A stretch of DNA of 15,652 nucleotides from Spirogloea muscicola. Lineage: Eukaryota > Streptophyta > Zygnematophyceae > Spirogloeales > Spirogloeaceae. The first letter of the stretch is position 1. Each line of letters begins with the position of its first letter. The notes under the pieces were generated by a model, which ran no database searches, was not told the DNA's origin, and saw nothing but the letters and a program-made list of their open reading frames with translations. The position numbers and the translations under genes are program-made. Positions 6,933-14,456 of the stretch are shown here, piece by piece. The DNA lies in NCBI GenBank assembly GCA_009602725.1, contig WELB01000002.1, positions 2,112,775 through 2,128,426 on the forward strand, given 5' to 3'.

Positions 6933-8041
6933 CTAAACACAGTAGCCCCTGCAAGCCAATCAAAAAGATCATCTTTTCGAGGCAGTGGGTATCGGTTCTT
7001 GATGGTAAGCTCGTTCAAAGCCCAATAATCAATGCACATCCGTAGAGTGCCATCCTTCTTTCTAACAAAGAGGATAGGTGCTCCGTGCGGCGACTGAGAT
7101 GGCTCAATGTAGCCCTTCGCCAGCGGATCCTCGACCTGGGATTGCAAATCACGAATTTCGAGAGGGCTCAACCGGTACATGGGACGGTACAGCGGGTGAG
7201 CGCCTGGCTCCAATGGAATTGTATGAGCTACACCTCGGTGAGGAGGTAGACCGTCCGGAAGAGAGTCGGGAAAAGCATTAGCAAAATCTTCCAGCAACTT
7301 CTGAAGAACCCCGCCATGAGAATTCGCAGCATTCACACACAAGTCAGGCTTAGACTCGTCACTCAACGCCACCATCACAAGAAATGCCATCTGCACAGTG
7401 TTCCTGTGAACCAATTGCTTCATCTGCATGTCGGACAGCAGAATGGAAGCCCCTGCCGCCAGCTGCGGTGCACAGGGAAGCTTGTTGCAAAGGACAAGGC
7501 GCCGTGCGCCACGGTGTACAGTGCAAGTATGGCATTCAAAATCAAGGCATGCTGAAGTGGCACAAAGCCAGTCATCACGCAATATCACATCAAACGCAGC
7601 AGTCAACGCAATGGCGTAACAAGGCACCTCGCTTTTGTATTGCTGTATGCGACTGGGAACCTTGCACAGACCCAGCACATCGGTTGGGTGGCCATCGGCC
7701 AATGTCACCCTAGGCAAATCCTCTGCTTGCAAATTCAAGCCAGTGGAACACACAAATTTCTGGTTGACGAAGGACACTAAGGCCCCTGAGTCCATGAAGA
7801 TCCTGGCCGGTGCCTCAGCAACCAGCCCCTCAAAAAGCATCGTGTGTCCCCTATGGACACTGCTACCAAGAATTGGGGAATGAGCGACATATATCCTGAC
7901 CCCTGTCGGGCAAGGCCTAAGCCGAGTGGCATCAACACTACGTCCAAGGAGCCTGTGTCCTGCGTCGTGCGAGCACAACAGCGACATCCCCAGCGGAGCT
8001 CGATCACTTACGCCGCGCTTCTGTGTCACAATGAAGAACAC
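6896..8041 (-). pseudogene. pol: Retropepsin and N-terminal reverse transcriptase
   Basis: This is the longest intact frame in the window (381 codons). The protease active site is [11 protein letters not shown] with Asp at residue 84 (codon 7792-7790); the second landmark is DVILRDDWL (usual DVILGMDWL-like). RT begins near residue 280 with [14 protein letters not shown], then [23 protein letters not shown] in two adjacent motifs, [11 protein letters not shown] and NRYPLPR. It goes out of frame at FSSWTW, where motif A should start; the next frame (6932-6282) carries on. Protease cleaves the polyprotein; RT makes cDNA. The ATG at 8041 is just the first Met in an open frame and is probably not the true start. 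A gag-pol boundary with a gap or frame change lies between 8041 and 8074. Confidence 0.88.
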
Positions 8042-8073
8042 AATCTATTCGGACCGACGGCGCTCAGGCCAGC

Positions 8074-8418
8074 TCAGATAGACATCTGAAGCCATTTGAA
8101 ATCCTTGTAGGCAACCCACACAATAGAGGCCCTCCGGCCTCCAGACCTTGCAACAAAGCAGAAATGGATTTGCACACCTGGGACTTTGATTGACGGGCAA
8201 GCTATGCCAGCAAGATCAAACGGCTCAACTGCATCTGGCTGAATGAGATGGCTCGCAGAGGCAAGGTTTAGGCACTCACGCTTGCCCTCGAAGTTGCCCT
8301 TGACCCGGCCTGTAGGACGCTGTGGACGTGGCCTTGAGGAAGAGGGGCCGCAGCGACAGCAGCCACCACCTCCTTCCACTCGCGGCTTCTGGAAGCCGCC
8401 TTGGGGACGAAAGTTCAA
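8074..8418 (-). pseudogene. gag: Gag C-terminal/nucleocapsid region, composite C
   Basis: The frame opens with NFRPQGGFQKPRVEG then GCCRCG, matching A1's NIRPMRGLEKPAMEG-GCCRCG (2930-2994). A basic Arg/Pro-rich stretch follows, then C-L-N-L-A-S-A-S-H-L-I-Q-P-D. That has zinc-knuckle spacing (C-x2-X-x4-H-x4-X) with only two of four ligands left. The nucleocapsid part of Gag binds RNA. The start is set by a frameshift from the capsid frame, not by a real initiation codon. The C-terminal ~60 residues are not recognised. Confidence 0.65.
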
Positions 8419-8425
8419 CCCCTCT

Positions 8426-8740
8426 TTAGGGTGGAGTTTTCTTCTCCCCGCTCTGCCTCTGCAGCTCCACCTGCCTCAAGCGGGGGACGCTTGCCACGCC
8501 CAATGTCCGGCGTGCTGAGCACCTTTCTCGCGTGCTCCACCACCTTCGAAAGTCGGTAAATGCCTTCGCATTACCCGAGTCCACCGCGACCCACGAGCGC
8601 ATGTAAGAAGGCAGCCCAGCCTTAAAGCGCAGGCACTGGTCGATTGCCTGCATAGGCTCATTTCTCAGCTTGGAGAGTAGCAGCCTGAAGCGTCGCACGT
8701 AGGGATCGAAGTTTGCGCCTCGCTCGCCCATGCGTCCTAA
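8426..8740 (-). pseudogene. gag: Gag capsid, C-terminal half, composite C
   Basis: The frame reads R-M-G-E-R-G-A-NFDPYVRRFRLLLSKLRNEP, then QAIDQC-RFKAGLPSYMRSW. A frameshift near 8545 moves EHARKVLSTPD into another frame. It closely matches A1 2632-2871 and, more distantly, D's capsid (DDIEEYVRRLLIVVDEM). The N-terminal half of the domain is missing: at 8734 the sequence becomes an LTR-B tip. Confidence 0.75.
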
Positions 8741-8756
8741 CGGCGGGAACGTTACA
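8734..8756 (-). mobile_element. 23-bp 5' tip of a minus-strand LTR-B
   Basis: On the minus strand, TGTAACGTTCCCGCCGTTA matches the first 19 bp of the solo LTR-B at 9504 (TGTAACGTCCCCGCCGTTA) with one difference. Directly after it (leftward) the sequence is capsid coding. This looks like what remains of an LTR-B that had inserted into the LTR-B at 8757-8923 and was then mostly deleted or recombined with composite C. Confidence 0.65.
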
Positions 8757-8923
8757 CACACACTCAGTTGAGTCGCCGCCTCCTGGCGGAGCCTCAGGCT
8801 AAGACTTGCGTTGTGTGTTGTAGCAGTGCTTCATGGTAGGGGGTTTGCTTCACACCCCCATTGACCGATCCCAATCAGGACGTACTAACCCCTAACTGCG
8901 TGTATAGGTATCAGGACGTCACA
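8757..8923 (+). mobile_element. 5' LTR-B of element D (3' ~165 bp only)
   Basis: It aligns with the last part of the other LTR-B copies: stem-loop (8774-8791, one mismatch), gtgcttcatg, tcacacccccattgaccg, the aggacgtactaacccc block and end GTCACA at 8918-8923. A primer site follows at 8925, so it is a 5' LTR. Its first ~700 bp are gone. Confidence 0.85.
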
Positions 8924-8924
8924 T

Positions 8925-8935
8925 TGGTATCAGAG
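8925..8935 (+). promoter_or_regulatory. Primer binding site of element D
   Basis: TGGTATCAGAG follows the LTR terminus GTCACA with one base between them. It is identical to the A1 and A2 sites. Confidence 0.9.
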
Positions 8936-9503
8936 GAATCCTTGCATCTGGCTAGCCTTGTATGTTGGTGATGATACGCCTGACAATGCAGGGTTCCTTC
9001 TGATGCTATGGCATTGACTAGTCTTTTGTGACTTAGACTCTTGCCAGAGTGCACCCGTGGATCTGCATCGGCGGGCTGATTGGTGCTGTGAACACTAGAC
9101 CGCTGCATCCACGCATCCGGGTCGGTCACTGTCAAGTGGTCCTCCACCCCGACGGCAATCGTAATTGCCAGGTCTGCATTTCGCCTGCAAAACCACCTGC
9201 AATCGGCGGATTGCCTGTCTGTATGACAAGGAGGTGAAACCGACCGCCGCTGGGCGGCAAACTTCGCCGATGTGCCAGGAACTGGGCCGTAATCCAGTCC
9301 TGGCCCCTCGCTCAGATGCTCGTGCTGCTTTGCGTTTTGGGGTATGACTTGCGTGCTACCATAATTGCTTTGCTTGCCTGGGCACCCCAGCTTGCTCAGC
9401 AACATTGTGGTGGTATTGTCTCAGCAATTTTCCTATGCCAATCACTGCCTTGATCCCTCAAGTGTGTTGGTGTAAATGCATGTGCTGATTCTAGTAGGCA
9501 ACC
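8936..9503 (+). other. Leader of element D, before the solo LTR insertion
   Basis: About 570 bp lie between the primer site and the solo LTR. I recognise no sense gene. A 164-codon minus-strand open frame (8911-9405) covers most of it but runs across the primer site into the LTR, and I see no known domain in it. The leader continues at 10383 after the solo LTR. Confidence 0.5.
9499..9503. repeat. Target-site duplication CAACC (partner 10383-10387)
   Basis: CAACC stands directly before the TG at 9504 and directly after the CA at 10382. This is a perfect 5-bp pair around the solo LTR-B. Confidence 0.93.
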
Positions 9504-10382
9504 TGTAACGTCCCCGCCGTTACGGGCCGCTTCACTTCGAGTTGAGCGCTAACGTGTGACCCCTGACGCGCACGCGACTGACGCGTGCGACGCGCATGCA
9601 ACCCGCGCGCGACGCGCGAGGTGACGCGCGGTGTGACACGCCTGCTGACGATGTGACGTGCAGGCCTCTAGAAGAGGCGGCGCATCTTGGGCTCCCAAAG
9701 AGAGATTCTCGGCGGGTTTTTGACCGGCCGCCGGGACGCGTGTGGCGCGCCTACAGGCCTATGCCGCGCAGAGCGGCGCCGCCGGGTGGCGTCGCAGGGC
9801 GCTACCGCTTGGCCGCGCCGCAGGGCGGCGCCGCAAAGCGGCGCCGCGCCGCAGGACGGCCGCCGCTTCCAGAAGGGAGCCGCATGGCCTGCCCTCGCAC
9901 TGAACTCCCCTGGTCGGGCACGCCTTCCCGAAGGTGGGCCCTGAGACGAGCCTCCCAGAGACCCCTGGGGAGGGTGGCACATGAAGCACTACAAGTAGGG
10001 CTGAGAGCAGACTCGGGAGGACGGGGTCAACATCAGCGAAGCCCGCGAGAGAGAGGCGCAGCCCTGCTGCCGCCTGCTGCCGCAGCACCGCCGACGCAGC
10101 CCTGCTGCTGCCTGCTGCTGCAGCCCGTCGCCGCATTGTGTCGTCGCGGACCTTCTTCGGCTCCCCTGTGGTAAGACTGTGACTGCTCCTTCGAGGACAG
10201 TTGCTGGCCTGTACCTCAGAGGTGAGTCGCCGCCTGTTGGCGGCGCCTCAGGGCAAGGTACTCCGCTGCGTGGTACACGTGGTGCTTCACTGTGCTGGGG
10301 GTTTTGTCTCTAAACCCCAGCGACCGAAACCAATAGGGACGTCCTAACCCCTAACTGTGTGTGTAGGGATCAGCACGTCACA
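9504..10382 (+). mobile_element. Solo LTR-B (879 bp), plus strand
   Basis: It runs TGTAACGTCCCC ... CACGTCACA with perfect CAACC duplications and no internal region. It is the best complete LTR-B in the window and the reference for the others. Its first 160 bp hold three TGACGCG motifs (9564-9570, 9579-9585, 9622-9628). The stem-loop is at 10228-10245. Open frames inside it (9596-10174 plus; 9668-9982 and 9759-10136 minus) are GC-rich low-complexity frames, not genes. It split D's leader from its gag. Confidence 0.95.
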
Positions 10383-10691
10383 CAACCTAGTCCTCCTCCT
10401 CCGCCGGCAGTACCACCGGCTGCTGTCAAGGAGATGGTGAATGAGATGCCGGAGCTCCAAGCGCCTGGCGCGAATGGCCTGACACCCGCTGAGGCGCGGC
10501 GCCTTGAGTGCCTCAGTGAGCAAGTAGAGGCTGCAATTCCGAGCGGGGATTTGCTGGTAAATCCCGTATTGAGGGTGTTAAGCAAAGAGGTGCGGTGCGA
10601 ACACCGAGTACCCATATGGGCGCGGGTGAGCAGCGGGTTCGCCGCCTCGAGGCGAAAGTAAGCCACGGCGCGCGGCTGGGCCGTGCCCAGC
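10383..10691 (+). pseudogene. gag: Gag N-terminal region of element D
   Basis: After the solo LTR the frame gives a Pro-rich run (SPPPPPAVPPAA), then an ATG at 10434 (MVNEMPELQAPGANGL), TPAEARRLECLSEQVEAA and a VLSKEVRCEHRVPIWAR block, stopping at 10659-10661. The order GL-(S/T)-x-x-x-x-x-L...EHR matches the A1 and C Gag N-terminus, so this is the family-B version. It lacks the HAQEG repeat. The next part of the gene lies at 11810 onward beyond a minus-strand LTR nest. ATG 10434 is a plausible original start; the frame 5' of it comes from LTR sequence. Confidence 0.6.
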
Positions 10692-10780
10692 TGTAGAGAT
10701 CCTCGCCCTACACCAGCAGTTAGGGGGAGCCGTCCTTCTCATGTTCGGCTGTAGGGGGTCAGGGACCAACCCACTACACG
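10692..10780 (-). mobile_element. Outer minus-strand LTR-A, 3' end part (continues at 11331-11797)
   Basis: On the minus strand this is the last ~90 bp of an LTR-A ending CTCTACA (10692), with ccctacagccgaac and gccctaact-like blocks. At 10781 a second LTR-A starts. The ends join cleanly across it: ...ccactacacg at 10780 continues as agtgaagcacagcg at 11331. Confidence 0.85.
10776..10780. repeat. Target-site duplication ACACG (partner 11326-11330)
   Basis: ACACG directly precedes 10781 and directly follows 11325. It shows that the inner LTR inserted into an already present LTR-A. Confidence 0.93.
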
Positions 10781-11325
10781 TGTAAGGAACCTCGCCCTAT
10801 ACACGCATTTAGGGTGAGCAGTTCTTCTTGAGTTCGGCTGTAGGGGGTTTAGGGACCTACCCATTACACAGGCAAAGCACTAGCGCATAGGCGCAGCGGA
10901 AGACAGGCCCCGTGGCGCCGCCGTCCGGCGGCGACTCCACCTCCTGGGCGCAGGCCGGCGCAGCAGGCCCCGCAGCAAGGTGCGGCGGCGGCTGCGGCGG
11001 CGAGCAGCGGCAAGGCTGCTCCTGGGCTTCACCGGCTCGAACTCCCTCGAGCCTCAGCCCCAAGGCTCTTCGTGCTTCCCCGTGCCACCCCCCCTCCAGG
11101 TGTGTGAGCGGGTCGCCCCATGGCCTGTTAGGCGGCGGGCCAAAGATCCTCCCTTGAACGGGCGGATCCTAGCGAGGGGTATTTCTGGACGGGCGGGGCC
11201 CGCCTCTGGGCTGGCCACTTGCCCGGCAAGCCAGCCCGCCACCTGGGGGGCCCACTTGTCCCAAATAGCCGGTCATGTAATGCCAATAGAGCCATGTGGC
11301 TTAAACAAACGGCTGGTTCATTACA
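10781..11325 (-). mobile_element. Inner solo LTR-A (545 bp), minus strand
   Basis: Minus-strand reading starts TGTAATGAACCAGCCG (11325) and ends GAGGTTCCTTACA (10781), with perfect ACACG duplications. It carries the stem-loop (10916-10933), 135 nt from its 3' end. No internal region is present. It lies inside another LTR-A of the same orientation. The 185-codon plus frame 10980-11537 crosses its boundary and is discarded. Confidence 0.94.
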
Positions 11326-11330
11326 ACACG

Positions 11331-11797
11331 AGTGAAGCACAGCGCATAGGCGCAGCGGAAGACAGGCCCTGTGGCGCCGCCGTTCGGCGACGACTCCACC
11401 TCCTGGGCGCGAGCCGGCGGCTATCCCCCAAGGGGTGCAGCCACGGGCTCACTGCAGCAAGCCCTGCAGCAGGCTCCGGCGGCGGCTGTGGCGGCAGCAG
11501 CGGCAAGGCTGCTCCTAGGCTTCACCGCTCGAATTAATGTCGGATCGCAGCCCAAGGCTCGTAGTATTTCTCCCCCGTGCCACCCGCCCCTCCAGGGGTG
11601 TGAGCGGGTCGCCCCATAGCCTGCCTTGCGGCTGGCCAAAGATCCTCCCGTGAATGGGTGGGTCCTAGCAAGGGGAAATTTTGAACGAGCGGGGCCCGCC
11701 ACCTGGCCACCTGGCGGACCACTTGCCCTCAAACGGCAAAGCGGTCATGTCATGCTAACAGCACCGTGTGGCTTAATCAAACGGCTGGATTGTTACA
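11331..11797 (-). mobile_element. Outer minus-strand LTR-A, 5' end part
   Basis: This is the continuation of 10692-10780. Minus-strand reading starts TGTAACAATCCAGCCG at 11797. No duplication is seen directly next to both ends: CCAGC stands before 10692, but TAAGC follows 11797. CCAGC does occur at 11810-11814 after 12 extra bases, and the surrounding D gag reads on sensibly from there. Confidence 0.85.
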
Positions 11798-12269
11798 TAA
11801 GCCGCCGTGCCAGCCTGCCAAGTATGATGGGCAGGGCAGCCTCGCCGCCTAGCTTCGTGAGATGAACGTGTGGTTCGTGCCGTGTGAAGCACCTGTAGCC
11901 TCCCATGTGGGGATCACGACCACGTACCTCACGGCGAATCCTGCTGCAGTGTGGAAATCCACGAAGTCGTCCTCCACCCCAGAGAGTTTGTACACTTGGG
12001 AGTCCTTCACCCGCTCACTCATCATCCTGTACGGAAAGGTGCTCGCGGTGCTATACCTGCAATGTTTTCGATGTCATTCGCATGATGTAATTCGCATGGT
12101 GGGCGATGATATCGAGGAGTATGTACGACGATTGTTAATTGTTGTTGATGAAATGTGCCTCGATGGACGCCAAACGGCTAAGTGTAACGCTTCAAGGCGG
12201 GTTTTCCGCACTGCGGAGCAGTGGTGTCCTAGTTGGACAAATGCACGTTCGAAGCTGTGTCATCCCCTG
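11798..12269 (+). pseudogene. gag: Gag capsid, N-terminal half, element D
   Basis: The frame contains KYDGQGSLAA, a TAG at 11850-11852 where related capsids have Trp, then LREMNVWFVPCEAPVASHV, GITTTYLTANPAAVWKST, the TWESFTRSLIILYGKVL block and DDIEEYVRRLLIVVDEM. This is the Ty3/gypsy capsid pattern. It aligns with A1 2372-2640 but is clearly a different family. The region after ~12160 is degenerate. The open frame 11862-12290 ends inside the A2 LTR, which begins at 12270, so the last residues are not Gag. The rest of element D's gag-pol lies beyond A2, outside the window if it exists. Confidence 0.75.
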
Positions 12270-12776
12270 TGTAATGATCCAGCCGTTTAGTCAAACCACA
12301 CGGCTCTGTTGGCGTTCCATGACCGGCCATTTGGGGCAAGAGGCCAGCCCAGGTGCGGGTCCCGCCCGTCCAGAAACACCCCTCGCTAGGATCCACCCGT
12401 TCAAGAGAGGATCTTTGGCCCGCTGCAAGGCGAGCCATGGGGCGACCCGCTCACACCCCTGGATGGTTTGGCACGGTGAAGCGCGAAGAGCCTTGGGCTG
12501 AGGCTCGACAGGAGTTCGAACCGGTGAAGCTCAGGAGCAGCCTTGCCGCTGCTCGCCGCCGCAGCCGCTGCCGCACTCTGCTGCGGGGCCTGCTGCACCG
12601 GCCTGCACCCAGGAGGTGGAGTCGCCGCCGGAGGGCGGCGCCACAGGGCCTGTCTTCCGCTGCGCCTATGCGCTAGTGCTTTGCCTGTGTAGTGGGTAGG
12701 TCCCTAAATTCCCTACAGCCGAACTCAATGAGGACTGCTCGCCCTAATTGCGTGTGTAGGGGCGAGGTTCTCTACA
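12270..12776 (+). mobile_element. 5' LTR-A of A2 (507 bp)
   Basis: It runs TGTAATGATCCAGCC ... GGTTCTCTACA and is followed by the primer site. The stem-loop is at 12623-12640. Frames 12139-12501 and 12353-12676 lie across or inside it and are not genes. Confidence 0.92.
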
Positions 12777-12779
12777 ATT

Positions 12780-12790
12780 TGGTATCAGAG
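12780..12790 (+). promoter_or_regulatory. Primer binding site of A2
   Basis: TGGTATCAGAG starts 4 nt after the LTR end at 12776. The downstream gcggtcttgc matches A1. Confidence 0.9.
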
Positions 12791-12960
12791 GCGGTCTTGC
12801 ATGCATCGGGCTTGTCATTTTTGTGTGCTTGCTGCTGATAATGCAAGGAGTTTCCTGATGTGCTGGCTTGACGTTTTCTGTAGAAGATAAAGTGTCTTGC
12901 CAGACGTTGGTCCGGGAGGCGCTTCTCGGCAACCCAAGGCTGAACTGAGCTGAGCTCTAC
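12791..12960 (+). other. Leader of A2, shortened
   Basis: It matches A1 511-640 (gatgtgctgg, gccagacgttggtccg) and then passes directly into pol coding at 12961. The ~350 bp of further leader present in A1 are absent, so the deletion starts inside the leader. Confidence 0.7.
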
Positions 12961-13869
12961 GTCCGTATCCATGAAGGGTATGGCACAGACCCATGGTTTG
13001 CTGAGGCCGCCTCACGTAAGCACCCTCACTGATGACAAAGGCTTCTGGTGGCAAGGCGACGCTATTGTGGTCCCGGACTGCAATGCCTTGCGCACAGACA
13101 TCCTGCAGGAGCGGCATGATCCGCCGTGTACAGTGGTCATCTGGGCGTGAGCAAGACCAAACAGGCTGTTCAAGGCCTCATTTGGTGAAGGGCTTTTCAC
13201 CCCAGGTGCGTGCTTTTGTGGCAAGCTGTGCCACATGCCAGCGTAGTAAGGCAATCTCTGGCAAGCCTGCCGGATCACTTTAGACCTTGCAGATTCCGGA
13301 ACGGAATTGGTCTGGTGTAATTGTGGATTTATCACACAATTGCCTAAGACGCGGAACGGCTATGATGCCATTGTCGTCTTTGTGGATCGTCTCAGTAAAA
13401 TGGTGCGATTTGCTCCCACGACTACGCGGCCATCAGCGAAGGATTTCGCTGGCATCTTTGTGAATACGGTGTGGAAGCTGCATGTGGTACCTGAGAGGCT
13501 GGTCTTGGACCGCGACCCTCGCTTAACAGGTCACTTCTGGAAAGAAGTTTGCAAGCTCAGTGGCAGGAAGCAGTCCATGTCCACAGCCTTTCATCACAAA
13601 CGGATGGCCAAACTGAGAATGAATCGGGTTCTCGAGGACATGTTGAGGCACTTTAGTCAATCCCAGCCAGACTGACTGGGATGAGTATTTAGCTCCAGCT
13701 GAATATGCTGTGAACAACGGCTATCATGCGTCCACAAAGGAGACTCCATTCTTTCAAGTATGGTCAGCATCCCCGAGCTCCACTTCAGATGGGGAGGCTG
13801 GAACGAGTTCCCACTGCGGTAGGCATTCCTGGGACCTCCTTGGAGGCTCACGGATGAGCTCGGCATTCC
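12961..13869 (+). pseudogene. pol: Integrase: zinc-finger and catalytic core, broken
   Basis: Pieces in changing frames are VRIHEGYGTDPWFAEAAS (12961), GFWWQGDAIVVPDCNALRTD with ERHDPP (13035-13130), YSGHLGVSKT (~13128), and AFVASCATCQRSKA giving the C-x2-C. The core begins with the IVD codon (13326-13328) in one frame and FITQLPKTRNGYDAIVVFVD in the next. LVLDRDPRLTGHFW holds the second Asp (13508-13510). The conserved HPQTDGQ-TE stretch is replaced by HHKRMAKLR at about 13592-13615: one base is missing near its start and two near its end, so the frame recovers but the catalytic Glu is lost. A frameshift near 13660 leads to YLAPAEYAVNNGYHASTKETP (13686-13750). Positions 13770-13869 are degenerate. 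Integrase inserts cDNA into the genome; this one cannot be active. Confidence 0.88.
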
Positions 13870-14355
13870 TTGGAAATTGCCCAGAGTCGTCAGAAGGCTT
13901 ATGCTGACAAAAATCGGAAGGACGTGTCCTTCGATGTCGGTGCGCAAGTGCTGCCGAACACGAAGCACTTATCCTTGCGGGCTGTGGCTACGGGCAAGTT
14001 GCTGCCCAAGTGGGTTGGACCATTTGCAGTAGTATGCCTTGTGGGCAAGGTGTCCTACGAGCTGATGACCCCGGTGCTTTGGAAGGTCCATAACGTCTTC
14101 CATGTGTCTCAGCTGAAGGCCTTCCTTTCAGATGGCCGTGTCCAACCGCCCCCACCTCCACTATCTATCGACGATGATCTTAATTTTGAGGTGGAAGAAT
14201 TCTTGTCTCACAGGGACAGACTCCGAGGGCGTAAGACCCGTGAGTATCTGGTGAAGTGGCTCGGGTATGGGCCCGAGCACAACACGTGGGAGCCTGCGGC
14301 CAATTTGGCAATTGTTCCAGATGCTCTCGGGGAAATACCTGGCCGAGGGTGGTAA
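13870..14355 (+). pseudogene. pol: Integrase C-terminus (GPF module) and chromodomain
   Basis: A 161-codon intact frame to TAA at 14353-14355. Residues 3-45 (IAQSRQKAYADKNRK...) are the integrase C-terminal helix region; 48-65 (WVGPFAVVCLVGKVSYEL) is the GPY/F module; 71-86 holds WKVHNVFHVSQLK. A Pro/Asp linker follows, then a chromodomain at about 105-155 (FEVEEFLSHRD, YLVKWLGYGPEHNTWEP), with Trp130 and Trp140 at the usual cage positions. In chromoviruses this domain steers insertion toward modified chromatin. The TTG start at 13870 is arbitrary; it is the tail of the polyprotein. It is the best-preserved coding segment of A2, although the upstream core is dead. Confidence 0.92.
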
Positions 14356-14442
14356 TTATCCTCGGCTTGGTCGAGGCAGCCGCCGTCGGGCATCTTAATA
14401 CCCGTCGGCTGTTCTCTCTTTGTTCCCGAGGACGTGAACACC

Positions 14443-14456
14443 ACAGTGGGGAGGTA
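14443..14456 (+). promoter_or_regulatory. Polypurine tract of A2
   Basis: ACAGTGGGGAGGTA lies directly before the 3' LTR TG at 14457. It parallels 3216-3228 in A1. Confidence 0.8.

Larger units (their letters stand above)
5050..8740 (-). mobile_element. Composite C: family-A gag-pol, minus strand, circularly permuted, no complete LTR
   Basis: In minus-strand order the parts are capsid (8740-8426), zinc-knuckle region (8418-8074), protease and RT (8041-6282), RNase H (6290-5826), leader segment (5880-5565) and Gag N-terminus (5540-5050). A normal element has leader and Gag N-terminus first. Integrase, chromodomain and primer site are absent. It belongs to family A because its leader and Gag repeats match A1. 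Its right end abuts a 23-bp LTR-B tip (8734-8756) and its left end another LTR-B. It could be an inserted circular DNA, two elements joined, or repeated deletion and inversion; sequence alone does not decide. Confidence 0.65.

Noticed and set aside
7316-7883. Plus-strand frames over the protease/RT region
   Set aside because: They are antisense shadows of the 381-codon pol frame and have no known domain.
8911-9405. 164-codon minus-strand open frame in D's leader
   Set aside because: It crosses the primer site and LTR end, has no recognisable domain, and long chance frames are common at this GC content.
9596-10174. 192-codon Arg/Ala-rich plus frame
   Set aside because: It lies wholly inside the solo LTR-B; composition follows GC-rich repeats and the frame is not kept in the other LTR-B copies by eye.
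10980-11537. 185-codon plus frame
   Set aside because: It spans the end of the inner LTR, its target duplication and the outer LTR, so it arose by insertion.
11862-12290. 142-codon frame as an intact Gag
   Set aside because: A TAG lies just upstream in the same frame, the middle is degenerate and the last residues come from the A2 LTR.
13032-13283. Separate 83-codon protein
   Set aside because: Only its second half is in the integrase frame; the first half is out of frame with the conserved zinc-finger coding.
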